DNA from: an uncultured Fastidiosipila sp.
Lineage (GTDB): Bacteria > Bacillota > Clostridia > Saccharofermentanales > Fastidiosipilaceae
Length of the DNA: 5,361 nt
Direction of reading: 5' to 3'
Assembly: GCA_938014865.1 (NCBI GenBank)
Contig: CALLQJ010000212.1
Span: 1 to 5,361, forward strand
The translations under genes and the position numbers were made by a program. Positions 1 to 5,361 of this stretch are shown here, in pieces. Numbering within the stretch: position 1 is the stretch's first letter; every line of letters starts with the position of its first letter. Under the pieces are notes generated by a model that saw only the letters and a program-made list of their open reading frames with translations, made no database searches and was not told the DNA's origin.

Positions 1-1341
1 ACGCTGCAGTTCATCCTGAATGACTTTTTCTCCGCTCTTTTTGGTCAAAGGCGAGGCATAGTCTTCCAGGTATTCTTTCAGCGTCAGCAGCGCATTCGGC
101 TGGCAGCAATTATGAATCTGTCCGCTCTTGGCCAGGGACATGAAGCGGTCGTCCGTTCTCCCGGCCCGGTAGCAGGCGGTGCAGAAGGACGGAATATAGC
201 CCAGGTCCATCAGCCATCTGACCACCTCGTCCAGGCTGCGCTGATCGGAAACGTCAAACTGCTCGGTATCCGACGGACGGATCTTTTTGGTATAGCCGCC
301 GACGGAGGTTCTCGACGCCCCGCTGATCTGGGAGACGCCCAGGGGCAGGACGCGGGCTCTGACGTTTTCGCTTTCACGGGTGGAAATAATCATGCCGGTA
401 TAGGGCACGGCCAGACGGATGACCGCACAGATTTTCGCGAAGGTGTCATCGGAAATGCCGTTATCGAAGGTCGAGGGATCAATATCCGCCGCCCGTTTGA
501 TCCGCGGCACGGAAATGGTATGAGGCCCGACCCCGAAGGCCGCCTCCAGATGCTCGGCATGCATCAGCAAGCCGGCCATTTCATAGCGGTAACGCTCGAG
601 GCCGAAGAGCACGCCGATGCCGACGTCATCAATGCCGCCTTCCATGGCCCGGTCCATCGCTTCGGTATGATAGGCATAATTATGCTTGGGGCCCGCCGGA
701 TGCAGCTTCTCATAGCTTTCCTTATGATAGGTCTCCTGGAAGAGCACATAGGTGCCGATGCCGGCCGCTTTCAGCTTCTTGTAATTTTCCACCGTCGTAG
801 CGGCGATATTCACGTTGACGCGGCGGATGGCGCCGTTTTTATGCTTAATGGAATAGATGGTGTCAATGCTTTCGAGCACATATTCGATCGGGTTATTCAC
901 CGGATCTTCGCCCGTCTCAAGCGCCAGGCGTTTATGGCCCATATCCTGCAGCGCCGTCACTTCTTTCACGATTTCTTCCTGCGTCAGCTTGCGCCTTGCA
1001 ATGGTTTTATTCTGCTGATGGTAGGGGCAGTAGACACAGTGATTGATGCAGTAATTCGAGAGGTAAAGCGGGGCAAACATCACGATCCGGCGGCCGTAAA
1101 TGTCCAGCTTGATCCGCCGGGCCAGGTCATACATCTCTTCGACAATCTCCGGATCTTCGCAGACCAAAAGCACCGACGCTTCCCGGTGGCTGAGCCCTTT
1201 CATCGTCTCGGCCTTTTTCAAAAGGCTGCGCAGATAGGCTTTGTCGTCTTTTTTCTCATCCGCGAATTTGAGGCTTTCTAAAATCTCCTCATGATTGATA
1301 AATTCTTCTGCTTTTCTTGATTTCGGATCATACTTATACAT
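1..1341 (-). CDS. hydG: [FeFe]-hydrogenase H-cluster maturase HydG (3' end outside window)
   Basis: This is the radical SAM tyrosine lyase that cleaves tyrosine to p-cresol and dehydroglycine and supplies the CO and CN ligands of the H-cluster. The frame gives exactly 447 codons from the ATG at 1341 to the window edge with no stop. Known HydG proteins are about 470 residues, so only a short C-terminal piece is missing. Visible residues: the SAM cluster motif CX3CX2C at C98, C102 and C105 (SNYCINHCVYCPYH); a LETGED segment near 141-146; a GPHTISVPR segment at 272-280 whose histidine (H274) probably corresponds to the ligand of the dangler iron; and the HydG-specific C-terminal cluster motif CX2CX22C at C387, C390 and C413, with an extra C412. 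The start is set by an AAGGAG site and by an 8-base overlap with the end of hydE. Identity is firm because the two cluster motifs together separate HydG from ThiH and HydE. Confidence 0.97.
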   Translation of the reverse strand, partial: MYKYDPKSRKAEEFINHEEILESLKFADEKKDDKAYLRSLLKKAETMKGLSHREASVLLVCEDPEIVEEMYDLARRIKLDIYGRRIVMFAPLYLSNYCINHCVYCPYHQQNKTIARRKLTQEEIVKEVTALQDMGHKRLALETGEDPVNNPIEYVLESIDTIYSIKHKNGAIRRVNVNIAATTVENYKKLKAAGIGTYVLFQETYHKESYEKLHPAGPKHNYAYHTEAMDRAMEGGIDDVGIGVLFGLERYRYEMAGLLMHAEHLEAAFGVGPHTISVPRIKRAADIDPSTFDNGISDDTFAKICAVIRLAVPYTGMIISTRESENVRARVLPLGVSQISGASRTSVGGYTKKIRPSDTEQFDVSDQRSLDEVVRWLMDLGYIPSFCTACYRAGRTDDRFMSLAKSGQIHNCCQPNALLTLKEYLEDYASPLTKKSGEKVIQDELQR

Positions 1342-2404
1342 ATAGTTTCTTCTCCTTCTCGTAAAGGGGTGAGTCGCCTCGCCCGAAATTAATGGAATAC
1401 GCAATCTCTGCTAATTCTTCGGCTAATTTATCCAGATGCTCCGCCGCTTCCGCCCCGTCGCTTTTCTTATGCTCATAAAGATCATATTTAGCCCTGACGC
1501 CGGGCGGCGAAAGATTGGGCATCACCACATTGGCACCGGCCAGAATCCCCTTCTGCCGTCCCGCCGGATCAATCGTCGCCAGCGCCGTAGTAGCCGGCAG
1601 CAGCAGATAAGGATCGATCAGGCGGATCAGGGCCAAAAGCTTCAGGGTATCCTTCAGGCTCCCGGGCGGGTAACGGCCCAGGGGCGTCTGAGGATGCGGA
1701 ATAAAAGGTCCGATTCCGACCATATGCGGACGGAAAGCCTGTATATAGCGAAGGTCCTGCAGAAGGGTGCGGGCACTTTGGCCCGGGCTGCCGACCATAA
1801 AGCCGCAGCCGCTCTGCCAGCCGAGCGCCCGCAGTTCGTCAAGACATTTTAAGCGATGTGCCAAGGTCTGAGCCGGCGGATGAAGCCGGGCAAAATGTCC
1901 GGGATCCGCGGTTTCATGCCGCAGCAGATAGCGTTCGGCTCCCGCTGCTTTAAGCCGCCGGTAACTTTCCGGGCTGCGTTCCCCTAAAGACAAAGTCACG
2001 GCCGCTTCGGGAAAAGAAGCGCGCATTTCGGAAATCAAAGGACAAAGTCTTTCATCCGTCCAATAAGGGTCCTCGCCGCCCTGCAGAACAAAGGTCCTGA
2101 ACCCCGCGCGGTAGCCGTATTCCGCGGCGCCGAGAATTTCCTCCTTCGTCAGACGGTAGCGCGAGGCTTTCCGGTTGCTTTTCCGGATGCCGCAGTAATA
2201 GCAGTCCCGAAGACAGATATTGGAAATTTCAATCAGGCCCCGGATAAAAATCTGAGCCGAAAAGACGGCGCGGGCTTGGCTTCCCGCTGCCTCTCCCAGA
2301 TAGTCTAAAAGCGCCGGGTCATCGTCTTCTAAGAGCTGCAGAAATTCACGGTCTTCAAGATCGCCTGCGGCAAAAAGCTTATCGACAAGCTCAGTGCTCG
2401 TCAT
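1334..2404 (-). CDS. hydE: [FeFe]-hydrogenase H-cluster radical SAM maturase HydE
   Basis: HydE is a radical SAM enzyme of H-cluster assembly. Current models have it act on the Fe(CO)2(CN)cysteine synthon made by HydG. The product from the ATG at 2404 is 356 residues, a normal family length. The SAM cluster motif is at C64, C68 and C71 (SNICLRDCYYCGIRKSN). Other HydE hallmarks are LQGGED at 107-112, YLLRHETAD at 159-167, GIGPFIPHPQTPL at 230-242, LPATTAL at 269-275 and GANVVMPNLSP at 290-300. No cysteine occurs after about residue 200, so the accessory C-terminal cluster seen in some HydE proteins is absent. The frame is open upstream to an ATG at 2572, but that 56-residue extension only overlaps the regulator gene out of frame and does not resemble HydE. 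The 2404 start has a nearby AGAGG and puts the SAM cysteines where the family has them. The gene overlaps the regulator by 14 bases and hydG by 8. Confidence 0.97.
   Translation of the reverse strand: MTSTELVDKLFAAGDLEDREFLQLLEDDDPALLDYLGEAAGSQARAVFSAQIFIRGLIEISNICLRDCYYCGIRKSNRKASRYRLTKEEILGAAEYGYRAGFRTFVLQGGEDPYWTDERLCPLISEMRASFPEAAVTLSLGERSPESYRRLKAAGAERYLLRHETADPGHFARLHPPAQTLAHRLKCLDELRALGWQSGCGFMVGSPGQSARTLLQDLRYIQAFRPHMVGIGPFIPHPQTPLGRYPPGSLKDTLKLLALIRLIDPYLLLPATTALATIDPAGRQKGILAGANVVMPNLSPPGVRAKYDLYEHKKSDGAEAAEHLDKLAEELAEIAYSINFGRGDSPLYEKEKKLYV
1352..1357 (-). promoter_or_regulatory. Ribosome binding site of hydG
   Basis: On the minus strand AAGGAG lies 10 bases before the ATG at 1341, inside the last codons of hydE. 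It supports the short start and suggests that hydG translation is coupled to hydE. The surrounding GAAGGAGAAGA is identical to the stretch in front of the regulator gene. Confidence 0.8.
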
Positions 2405-2720
2405 CCGCAGCCTCTTCTTTCCCAAAACAAAATGCCGAAGCTTCTGCCTCGCCGGCTGCTGCCGGGCGGCTGAACGACACATCGGAATAGGCGGTTTTTG
2501 AGGAGATGCCGGGCAGTCTTCCCACCTGACCGGAGAGGGCGTTAATGACGTCCTGAGGCGCATCCAGCACAATGCTGATCACGCTGATTTTGCGCTGCCG
2601 GTAAGGCAGACCCAGCCGTCCCACAATATAGGGCGCGTAGTCATGGAGTAAGCGGTTCAGGTCCGCAATCGATGCAGGATCCTGAACGATGATGGCCAAA
2701 ACGGCCACACGATATGGCAT
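2391..2720 (-). CDS. TM1266-family iron-only hydrogenase system regulator (putative)
   Basis: This small protein of 109 residues belongs to the TM1266-like family, usually annotated as an iron-only hydrogenase system regulator. The family has a compact ferredoxin-like (ACT/NikR C-terminal-like) fold. Seen here are a first strand YRVAVLAIIV (3-12), a helix around 16-29, the signature YIVGRLGLPYRQRKISVISI (31-50), VLDAPQDVINALSGQVGRLPG (51-71) and a final strand to about 83. After that comes a tail of about 26 residues rich in Ala, Glu and Asp, with one Cys (C98), which is longer than the usual core of about 80 residues. No helix-turn-helix is visible, so direct DNA binding is doubtful and the regulatory role rests mainly on gene context. 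The start at 2720 has AAGGAG 8 bases upstream and fits the family N-terminus. An in-frame ATG at 2771 is a less likely alternative. It is the first gene of the operon with hydE and hydG. Confidence 0.9.
   Translation of the reverse strand: MPYRVAVLAIIVQDPASIADLNRLLHDYAPYIVGRLGLPYRQRKISVISIVLDAPQDVINALSGQVGRLPGISSKTAYSDVSFSRPAAAGEAEASAFCFGKEEAADDEH
2411..2415 (-). promoter_or_regulatory. Ribosome binding site of hydE
   Basis: AGAGG on the minus strand stands 6 bases before the ATG at 2404, within the last codons of the regulator gene. It is weaker than the sites of its two operon partners, so hydE may rely partly on coupling to translation of the upstream gene. It favours 2404 over the upstream Met at 2572. 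Confidence 0.6.
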
Positions 2721-2725
2721 AGACT

Positions 2726-2761
2726 CTTCTCCTTCACGTACCGCTGCTGCAAATGGAGAAA
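2726..2761 (-). promoter_or_regulatory. Possible leader hairpin masking the first ribosome binding site
   Basis: In the minus-strand transcript, UUUCUCC (2761 to 2755) can pair with GGAGAAG (2732 to 2726), giving six Watson-Crick pairs and one G-U pair around a 22-base loop. The second arm includes the GGAG core of the ribosome binding site in front of 2720. The loop is large and the stem short, so the structure is only a candidate. It could tune translation of the operon's first gene. Confidence 0.3.
2729..2734 (-). promoter_or_regulatory. Ribosome binding site of the TM1266-family gene
   Basis: AAGGAG on the minus strand lies 8 bases before the ATG at 2720, an ideal site that decides this start. 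Part of it can pair with a pyrimidine stretch about 25 bases upstream (see the leader hairpin). Confidence 0.8.
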
Positions 2762-2836
2762 GGAGGATCATCCCGACTCCGTCTTCAGCCCTCGGCAGGT
2801 TACGGTTTAGAATAAAAGGTAAAAAGACTTCGGCCG

Positions 2837-2856
2837 GAGGGGGCTCGTGCCGCCTC
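2837..2856 (-). promoter_or_regulatory. Small GC-rich hairpin in the operon leader
   Basis: On the minus strand GAGGCGG (2856 to 2850) faces CCCCCTC (2843 to 2837) across a 6-base loop CACGAG. Six pairs form around one C-C mismatch. A run of five T follows 11 bases later (2825-2821), which is too far for a classic terminator. It may be an attenuator remnant, a stability element or chance. Confidence 0.3.
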
Positions 2857-2874
2857 TTGCCTCAGACTCACTTC

Positions 2875-2903
2875 ATTAAGCCACAAATTTATCAATTTGA
2901 CAA
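2875..2903 (-). promoter_or_regulatory. Likely sigma-70/sigma-A type promoter of the hyd maturation operon
   Basis: Reading the minus strand, TTGTCA (2903 to 2898) matches 5 of 6 bases of the -35 consensus, and CTTAAT (2880 to 2875) matches 4 of 6 of the -10 consensus, with an optimal 17-base spacer. It lies downstream of the glycosidase terminator and upstream of the first operon gene. Transcription would start near 2868 and leave a leader of roughly 145-150 bases. The -10 is imperfect, which is compatible with a regulated promoter. Confidence 0.55.
2884..2899. promoter_or_regulatory. Perfect inverted repeat in the promoter spacer, candidate operator
   Basis: CAAATT-TATC-AATTTG is a perfect 6-4-6 palindrome placed between, and just touching, the -35 and -10 elements. 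A protein bound there would block or reshape RNA polymerase binding. It does not match the Rex (TTGTTAA-type) or FNR (TTGAT-N4-ATCAA) consensus well. AT-rich palindromes arise by chance fairly often, so this is a candidate site, not an identified one. Confidence 0.4.
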
Positions 2904-2976
2904 TAAGCAGCGCCCAAAGCCTCGATCTGTCCTGAAAAAAGCTTAAAGGCGCCCGGAAAATTTTTATAAATTGTCT

Positions 2977-3002
2977 AAAAAAAGCCCGTTTACCGGCTTT
3001 TA
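2977..3002 (-). terminator. Rho-independent terminator after the GH78 gene
   Basis: On the minus strand AAAAGCC (3001 to 2995) pairs with GGCTTTT (2986 to 2980), with an 8-base loop, and the T run continues to 2977 (seven T in a row). It starts 16 bases after the stop codon at 3018. The A-rich upstream arm means it could also work weakly on the other strand, but no plus-strand gene needs it. It separates the glycosidase transcript from the hyd operon. Confidence 0.75.
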
Positions 3003-3017
3003 TTTCACTTGAAACTT

Positions 3018-5361
3018 TTAAAAAATAATGCGGTAAGCACCCGCCTCCAGCCTGCTTTTGAAACGGTAAGCACCCGCTTTTTCCAAGGGGTAAAAGACAT
3101 CGGCCGTGACGCCGTAAGGAATCTTAATATCCAGCTGAAAGCGGCCCGCGATCTTCTGCCAATCCGTTTCTATAATGCCCTGAGGCGTCGTCACGGCGCA
3201 GCGGATCTGATCGAGTCCCGGCGGGAGAAAGGCTTTGATTTCACAGCGGCAAAAGCCCGCTTCCGCCGCCCTTATTCCGGCGAGGTATTCGGCAAAAAGC
3301 CTCGCCGGGTAGGCATTCCAGGCATGCGAATGGCTGTCCCGGTCCTCAAAGCCTTCCCAGATCGTGCACCCCCGGCTGACCATGCGGCCCCAGCCGCGCC
3401 CGAAGGGCCGGTTCAGGAGGGCGTATGCGGCATCCTGCCTCCCGTATTCAAAAAGGACCCGGAGCAGGTTCAGGCTCAGCAGGGTACTGCTTGTAAAGGG
3501 GGCCGTCGACAAGAAACGAAGCACCTGCGGGATTTCTTCCGCCGCAAAGAGGCCGTTTTCCAGCGCCAGGGCATTGATCCCCGTCGTCTTTTGTGAAGAG
3601 CCGCTGCTGTCGGCAAAAAGCCTTGTTTCGGGATCGAAGAGCACTTCGCGCAGAGCCCTTTTATACGCGGCCGCCTCACGCCAGTAACGCCGGGCCTCGT
3701 CGTTTCGGCCCAGACGCTCTGCCATCTTTGCGGCCAGCAGCAGATCTTTATAAATTTTTATATTCTGCGCACTCAGGAAGCGCCCGCTGTGATCGGTCTC
3801 GGGATAGGGCCAGTCGCTGATGTGCCAGTCCTGAGATTTTTCCGGAAGTCCCGTTTCCGGATCCCGCAGGGCAAGATAATGCGCCAGCATGGCCCGGAAG
3901 GCGGGGAAGTAGCGTTCAAGATAACGAAGATCGCCTGTCAGGAAAAAAAGCTTTTCCAGGAGCGTCCCGTAATGAAGGTCCCACTCGGGGATCTTTAAGG
4001 AAAATTCTTCCTGCTCGTAATTTCCCGGAAAGACAAAGGGAAAGGTTCCGTCTTCAAATTGGGCATCCGCGAAATCTCCTAATACTTTTTCCGCCATAGG
4101 GGCCGCATCAAAAAAGTACAGAAGGCTTTCGGCCTGAAGGTCCGCATCCGCCAGATACTGGGCCTGCTCTCTGTGGGGACAGTCCGTCAGCTGGCCTAAG
4201 GCATTGTTTTTCTGCGTCTGCATGCAGGCCGAAAAAATACGGTTTAAAAGCGGCCGGCTGCAAAAGAAAGAGCCGCGCTCCCGCAGGGCCGTGTGCATGA
4301 CCTCGGCCGCGGCGTCCTCCGGGCGAAGGCGCTTCTCTTGTCCCGTAATCTCATAGTAACGAAAGGCCTTATAGGTGAAAGGCGGGGCAAAGCATTCTTC
4401 CCCCCTGCCCGCAGCGGTATAAAGATCGTAATAATGCGCGCTTTTTTCATTGGCGACATTATGCCCGACCCGGCCGTTTTCATCCAAGTTTTCCGAATAG
4501 CGGATACGGAGCTCTCGCCCCGCTTTTTCCCGCAGCTGAAGCCTTACCCGGCCGCTGATGACCGAGCCGGCATCAAAGACCGCGAGTCCTTCTTCCTGCC
4601 GGATGAGACGCGGGATAATCGCATACTCGGCGGCGCCTTCCGGCACCATCTGACGGCGGAAGGCCTCCGGCGGACAGGGGGCGGGAACGGCCCGGGCCTT
4701 TTGCCATTCTATTTGCTCCTCCGTGAGGCGGGCATCATAGGAAATAACGGGCGAAATCCGGCGCTTCTGCTGAAAGGGCATCCCGTTTTGATACGCCGTG
4801 CTGCCGGCACAAAGCCAATCCTCGGAGCTTTTGATGCGGATGCACGCGTTTCCCGTGCGGACAAAGCCTTCCAGGAAAAATCCGGGGCTGCCGTTTACGT
4901 AATTCTGTCCGCTGCCGCCTAAATAAAGGACATCGGCCTCCAGAAGATTCTCGCCTTGCTTGAGATAGGGCGCGGCATCATACGCCGTATATAATTTATT
5001 TTTCCCGGGATGGCTCGGCACGGGCGACGCAAAGCCGCCTAATCGTTTGCCGTTCAGCTTGAGTTCAAAGTGATTATGCGCCGAGACATAAAAATACGCT
5101 TCCGAAGGCGCTTCCGGCAAAAAGAAGCGGCGGCGGAAGGCTGTAATCTGATTCGGCCCGGTCTTTTCCTTGCTCCAAATCCACGCGGCCTCAAATCGTT
5201 CCGGCGCCATGACAAAGCGGCTCGTCCCCGCGTCCTGCCATACGCCTTTTTCATCGCAGAGCAGAAGCCGCAGGTAAAGGGCCCTTTCAGGCGACGGCGC
5301 TTTATTAAGCGTAAACGGAATATTGAGATTTTCCTTTGAGCGGCAGATCCCGCTGTCATAA
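3018..5361 (-). CDS. GH78 alpha-L-rhamnosidase-type glycoside hydrolase (5' end outside window)
   Basis: This enzyme would hydrolyse terminal alpha-L-rhamnose from plant glycosides or polysaccharides by the inverting GH78 mechanism. 780 codons are visible and the frame is open to the right edge. The segment before the Met at 5210 (visible residue 51) resembles the end of the Ig/fibronectin-like module common in GH78 proteins: it opens with YDSG and has strands before the AAWIW junction. So that Met is internal. In visible numbering the domains are: the remnant of that module (1-55), N-terminal beta-sandwiches (about 56-345), the (alpha/alpha)6 catalytic barrel (about 360-695) and a C-terminal beta-sandwich (about 700-780). 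The barrel carries TDCPHREQAQYLAD with acidic residues D393, E398 and D405, spaced as in Bacillus RhaB, and a later TIWEGF with E669 followed by SHSHAW. The catalytic set therefore looks intact. A secretion signal cannot be judged. Exact substrate is not readable; unsaturated or modified rhamnosides are possible. Confidence 0.92.
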   Translation of the reverse strand, partial: YDSGICRSKENLNIPFTLNKAPSPERALYLRLLLCDEKGVWQDAGTSRFVMAPERFEAAWIWSKEKTGPNQITAFRRRFFLPEAPSEAYFYVSAHNHFELKLNGKRLGGFASPVPSHPGKNKLYTAYDAAPYLKQGENLLEADVLYLGGSGQNYVNGSPGFFLEGFVRTGNACIRIKSSEDWLCAGSTAYQNGMPFQQKRRISPVISYDARLTEEQIEWQKARAVPAPCPPEAFRRQMVPEGAAEYAIIPRLIRQEEGLAVFDAGSVISGRVRLQLREKAGRELRIRYSENLDENGRVGHNVANEKSAHYYDLYTAAGRGEECFAPPFTYKAFRYYEITGQEKRLRPEDAAAEVMHTALRERGSFFCSRPLLNRIFSACMQTQKNNALGQLTDCPHREQAQYLADADLQAESLLYFFDAAPMAEKVLGDFADAQFEDGTFPFVFPGNYEQEEFSLKIPEWDLHYGTLLEKLFFLTGDLRYLERYFPAFRAMLAHYLALRDPETGLPEKSQDWHISDWPYPETDHSGRFLSAQNIKIYKDLLLAAKMAERLGRNDEARRYWREAAAYKRALREVLFDPETRLFADSSGSSQKTTGINALALENGLFAAEEIPQVLRFLSTAPFTSSTLLSLNLLRVLFEYGRQDAAYALLNRPFGRGWGRMVSRGCTIWEGFEDRDSHSHAWNAYPARLFAEYLAGIRAAEAGFCRCEIKAFLPPGLDQIRCAVTTPQGIIETDWQKIAGRFQLDIKIPYGVTADVFYPLEKAGAYRFKSRLEAGAYRIIF

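Larger units (their letters stand above)
2721..3017. other. Intergenic region between the GH78 gene and the hyd operon
   Basis: These 297 bases hold the glycosidase terminator at the right, an AT-rich stretch with an AAAATTTT block near 2957, the putative hyd promoter with its palindrome, and the leader with two possible hairpins. I see no convincing coding sequence; the plus-strand frame across it translates to a low-quality basic peptide. The plus strand has a perfect-looking AAAGGAGG at 2759-2766, but no start codon follows at a usable distance. Confidence 0.7.

Noticed and set aside
112..1281. Long plus-strand open frame of 389 codons
   Set aside because: It lies opposite hydG, which carries both HydG cluster motifs. 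The plus-strand translation has no family resemblance and no suitable ribosome binding site, so it is a by-product of codon bias in hydG.
2405..2572. Upstream extension of HydE to the Met at 2572
   Set aside because: The 56 extra residues overlap the regulator gene in another frame and do not look like HydE. The start at 2404 has a closer ribosome binding site and puts the SAM cysteines at the family position.
2759..2766. Plus-strand AAAGGAGG, a perfect-looking ribosome binding site
   Set aside because: No ATG, GTG or TTG follows within usable distance, so no plus-strand gene starts here. It is better explained as the complement of the pyrimidine-rich leader stretch.
2821..2856. Classic transcription attenuator in the hyd leader
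   Set aside because: The hairpin has a mismatch and the T run is 11 bases past the stem. I saw no matching anti-terminator arm or known riboswitch pattern.
2884..2899. Rex or FNR binding site
   Set aside because: The palindrome CAAATT-N4-AATTTG has the right overall size but not the TTGTTAA or TTGAT half-sites, so naming the regulator would be guesswork.
2689..2946. Plus-strand frame of 85 codons across the intergenic region
   Set aside because: Its translation is basic and low in structure, it crosses the promoter and leader of the minus-strand operon, and no ribosome binding site is seen before its start.
3009..3596. Plus-strand frames opposite the GH78 gene, this one and others up to 4922
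   Set aside because: All lie opposite an intact GH78 sequence with catalytic motifs and show arginine- and proline-rich translations typical of antisense frames in such genes.

Overview
The window looks like a piece of an anaerobic bacterial chromosome, most plausibly a fermentative member of the Bacillota. The reasons are strong AGGAG-type ribosome binding sites, an [FeFe]-hydrogenase maturation operon led by a TM1266-family gene, and mixed use of GC-rich and A-rich codons at moderate GC. The lineage is an inference; there is no rRNA, tRNA or other taxonomic marker here. Every gene I can support lies on the minus strand, so transcription runs from right to left.

Right part (3018-5361): one large gene for a family GH78 alpha-L-rhamnosidase-type glycoside hydrolase. 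Its reading frame stays open to the right edge, so the N-terminus is outside the window, and the Met codon at 5210 is internal. It ends at 3018 and is followed within 16 bases by a rho-independent terminator (2977-3002).

Middle (2721-2976): a non-coding stretch holding the likely promoter of the next operon (-35 at 2898-2903, 17-base spacer, -10 at 2875-2880). A perfect 6-4-6 inverted repeat sits inside the spacer. The predicted leader is about 145-150 bases long and can form small hairpins, one of which would mask the first ribosome binding site.

Left part (1-2720): three overlapping genes that read as one operon. They are a TM1266-family 'iron-only hydrogenase system regulator' (2391-2720), hydE (1334-2404) and hydG (1341 down past the left edge). 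HydE and HydG are radical SAM enzymes that build parts of the organometallic H-cluster of [FeFe] hydrogenase; HydG lyses tyrosine to supply the CO and CN ligands. The third maturase, HydF, and the hydrogenase itself are not in the window; hydF could lie further left.

The glycosidase and the hydrogenase maturation genes are separated by a terminator and a new promoter, so they are neighbours rather than an obvious functional unit. I saw no mobile element, CRISPR array, tRNA or rRNA. The maturation genes themselves are a known system. The less ordinary points are the promoter palindrome, the leader with its anti-Shine-Dalgarno-like stretch, the C-terminal tail on the small regulator, and a HydE that lacks the accessory C-terminal cluster cysteines.
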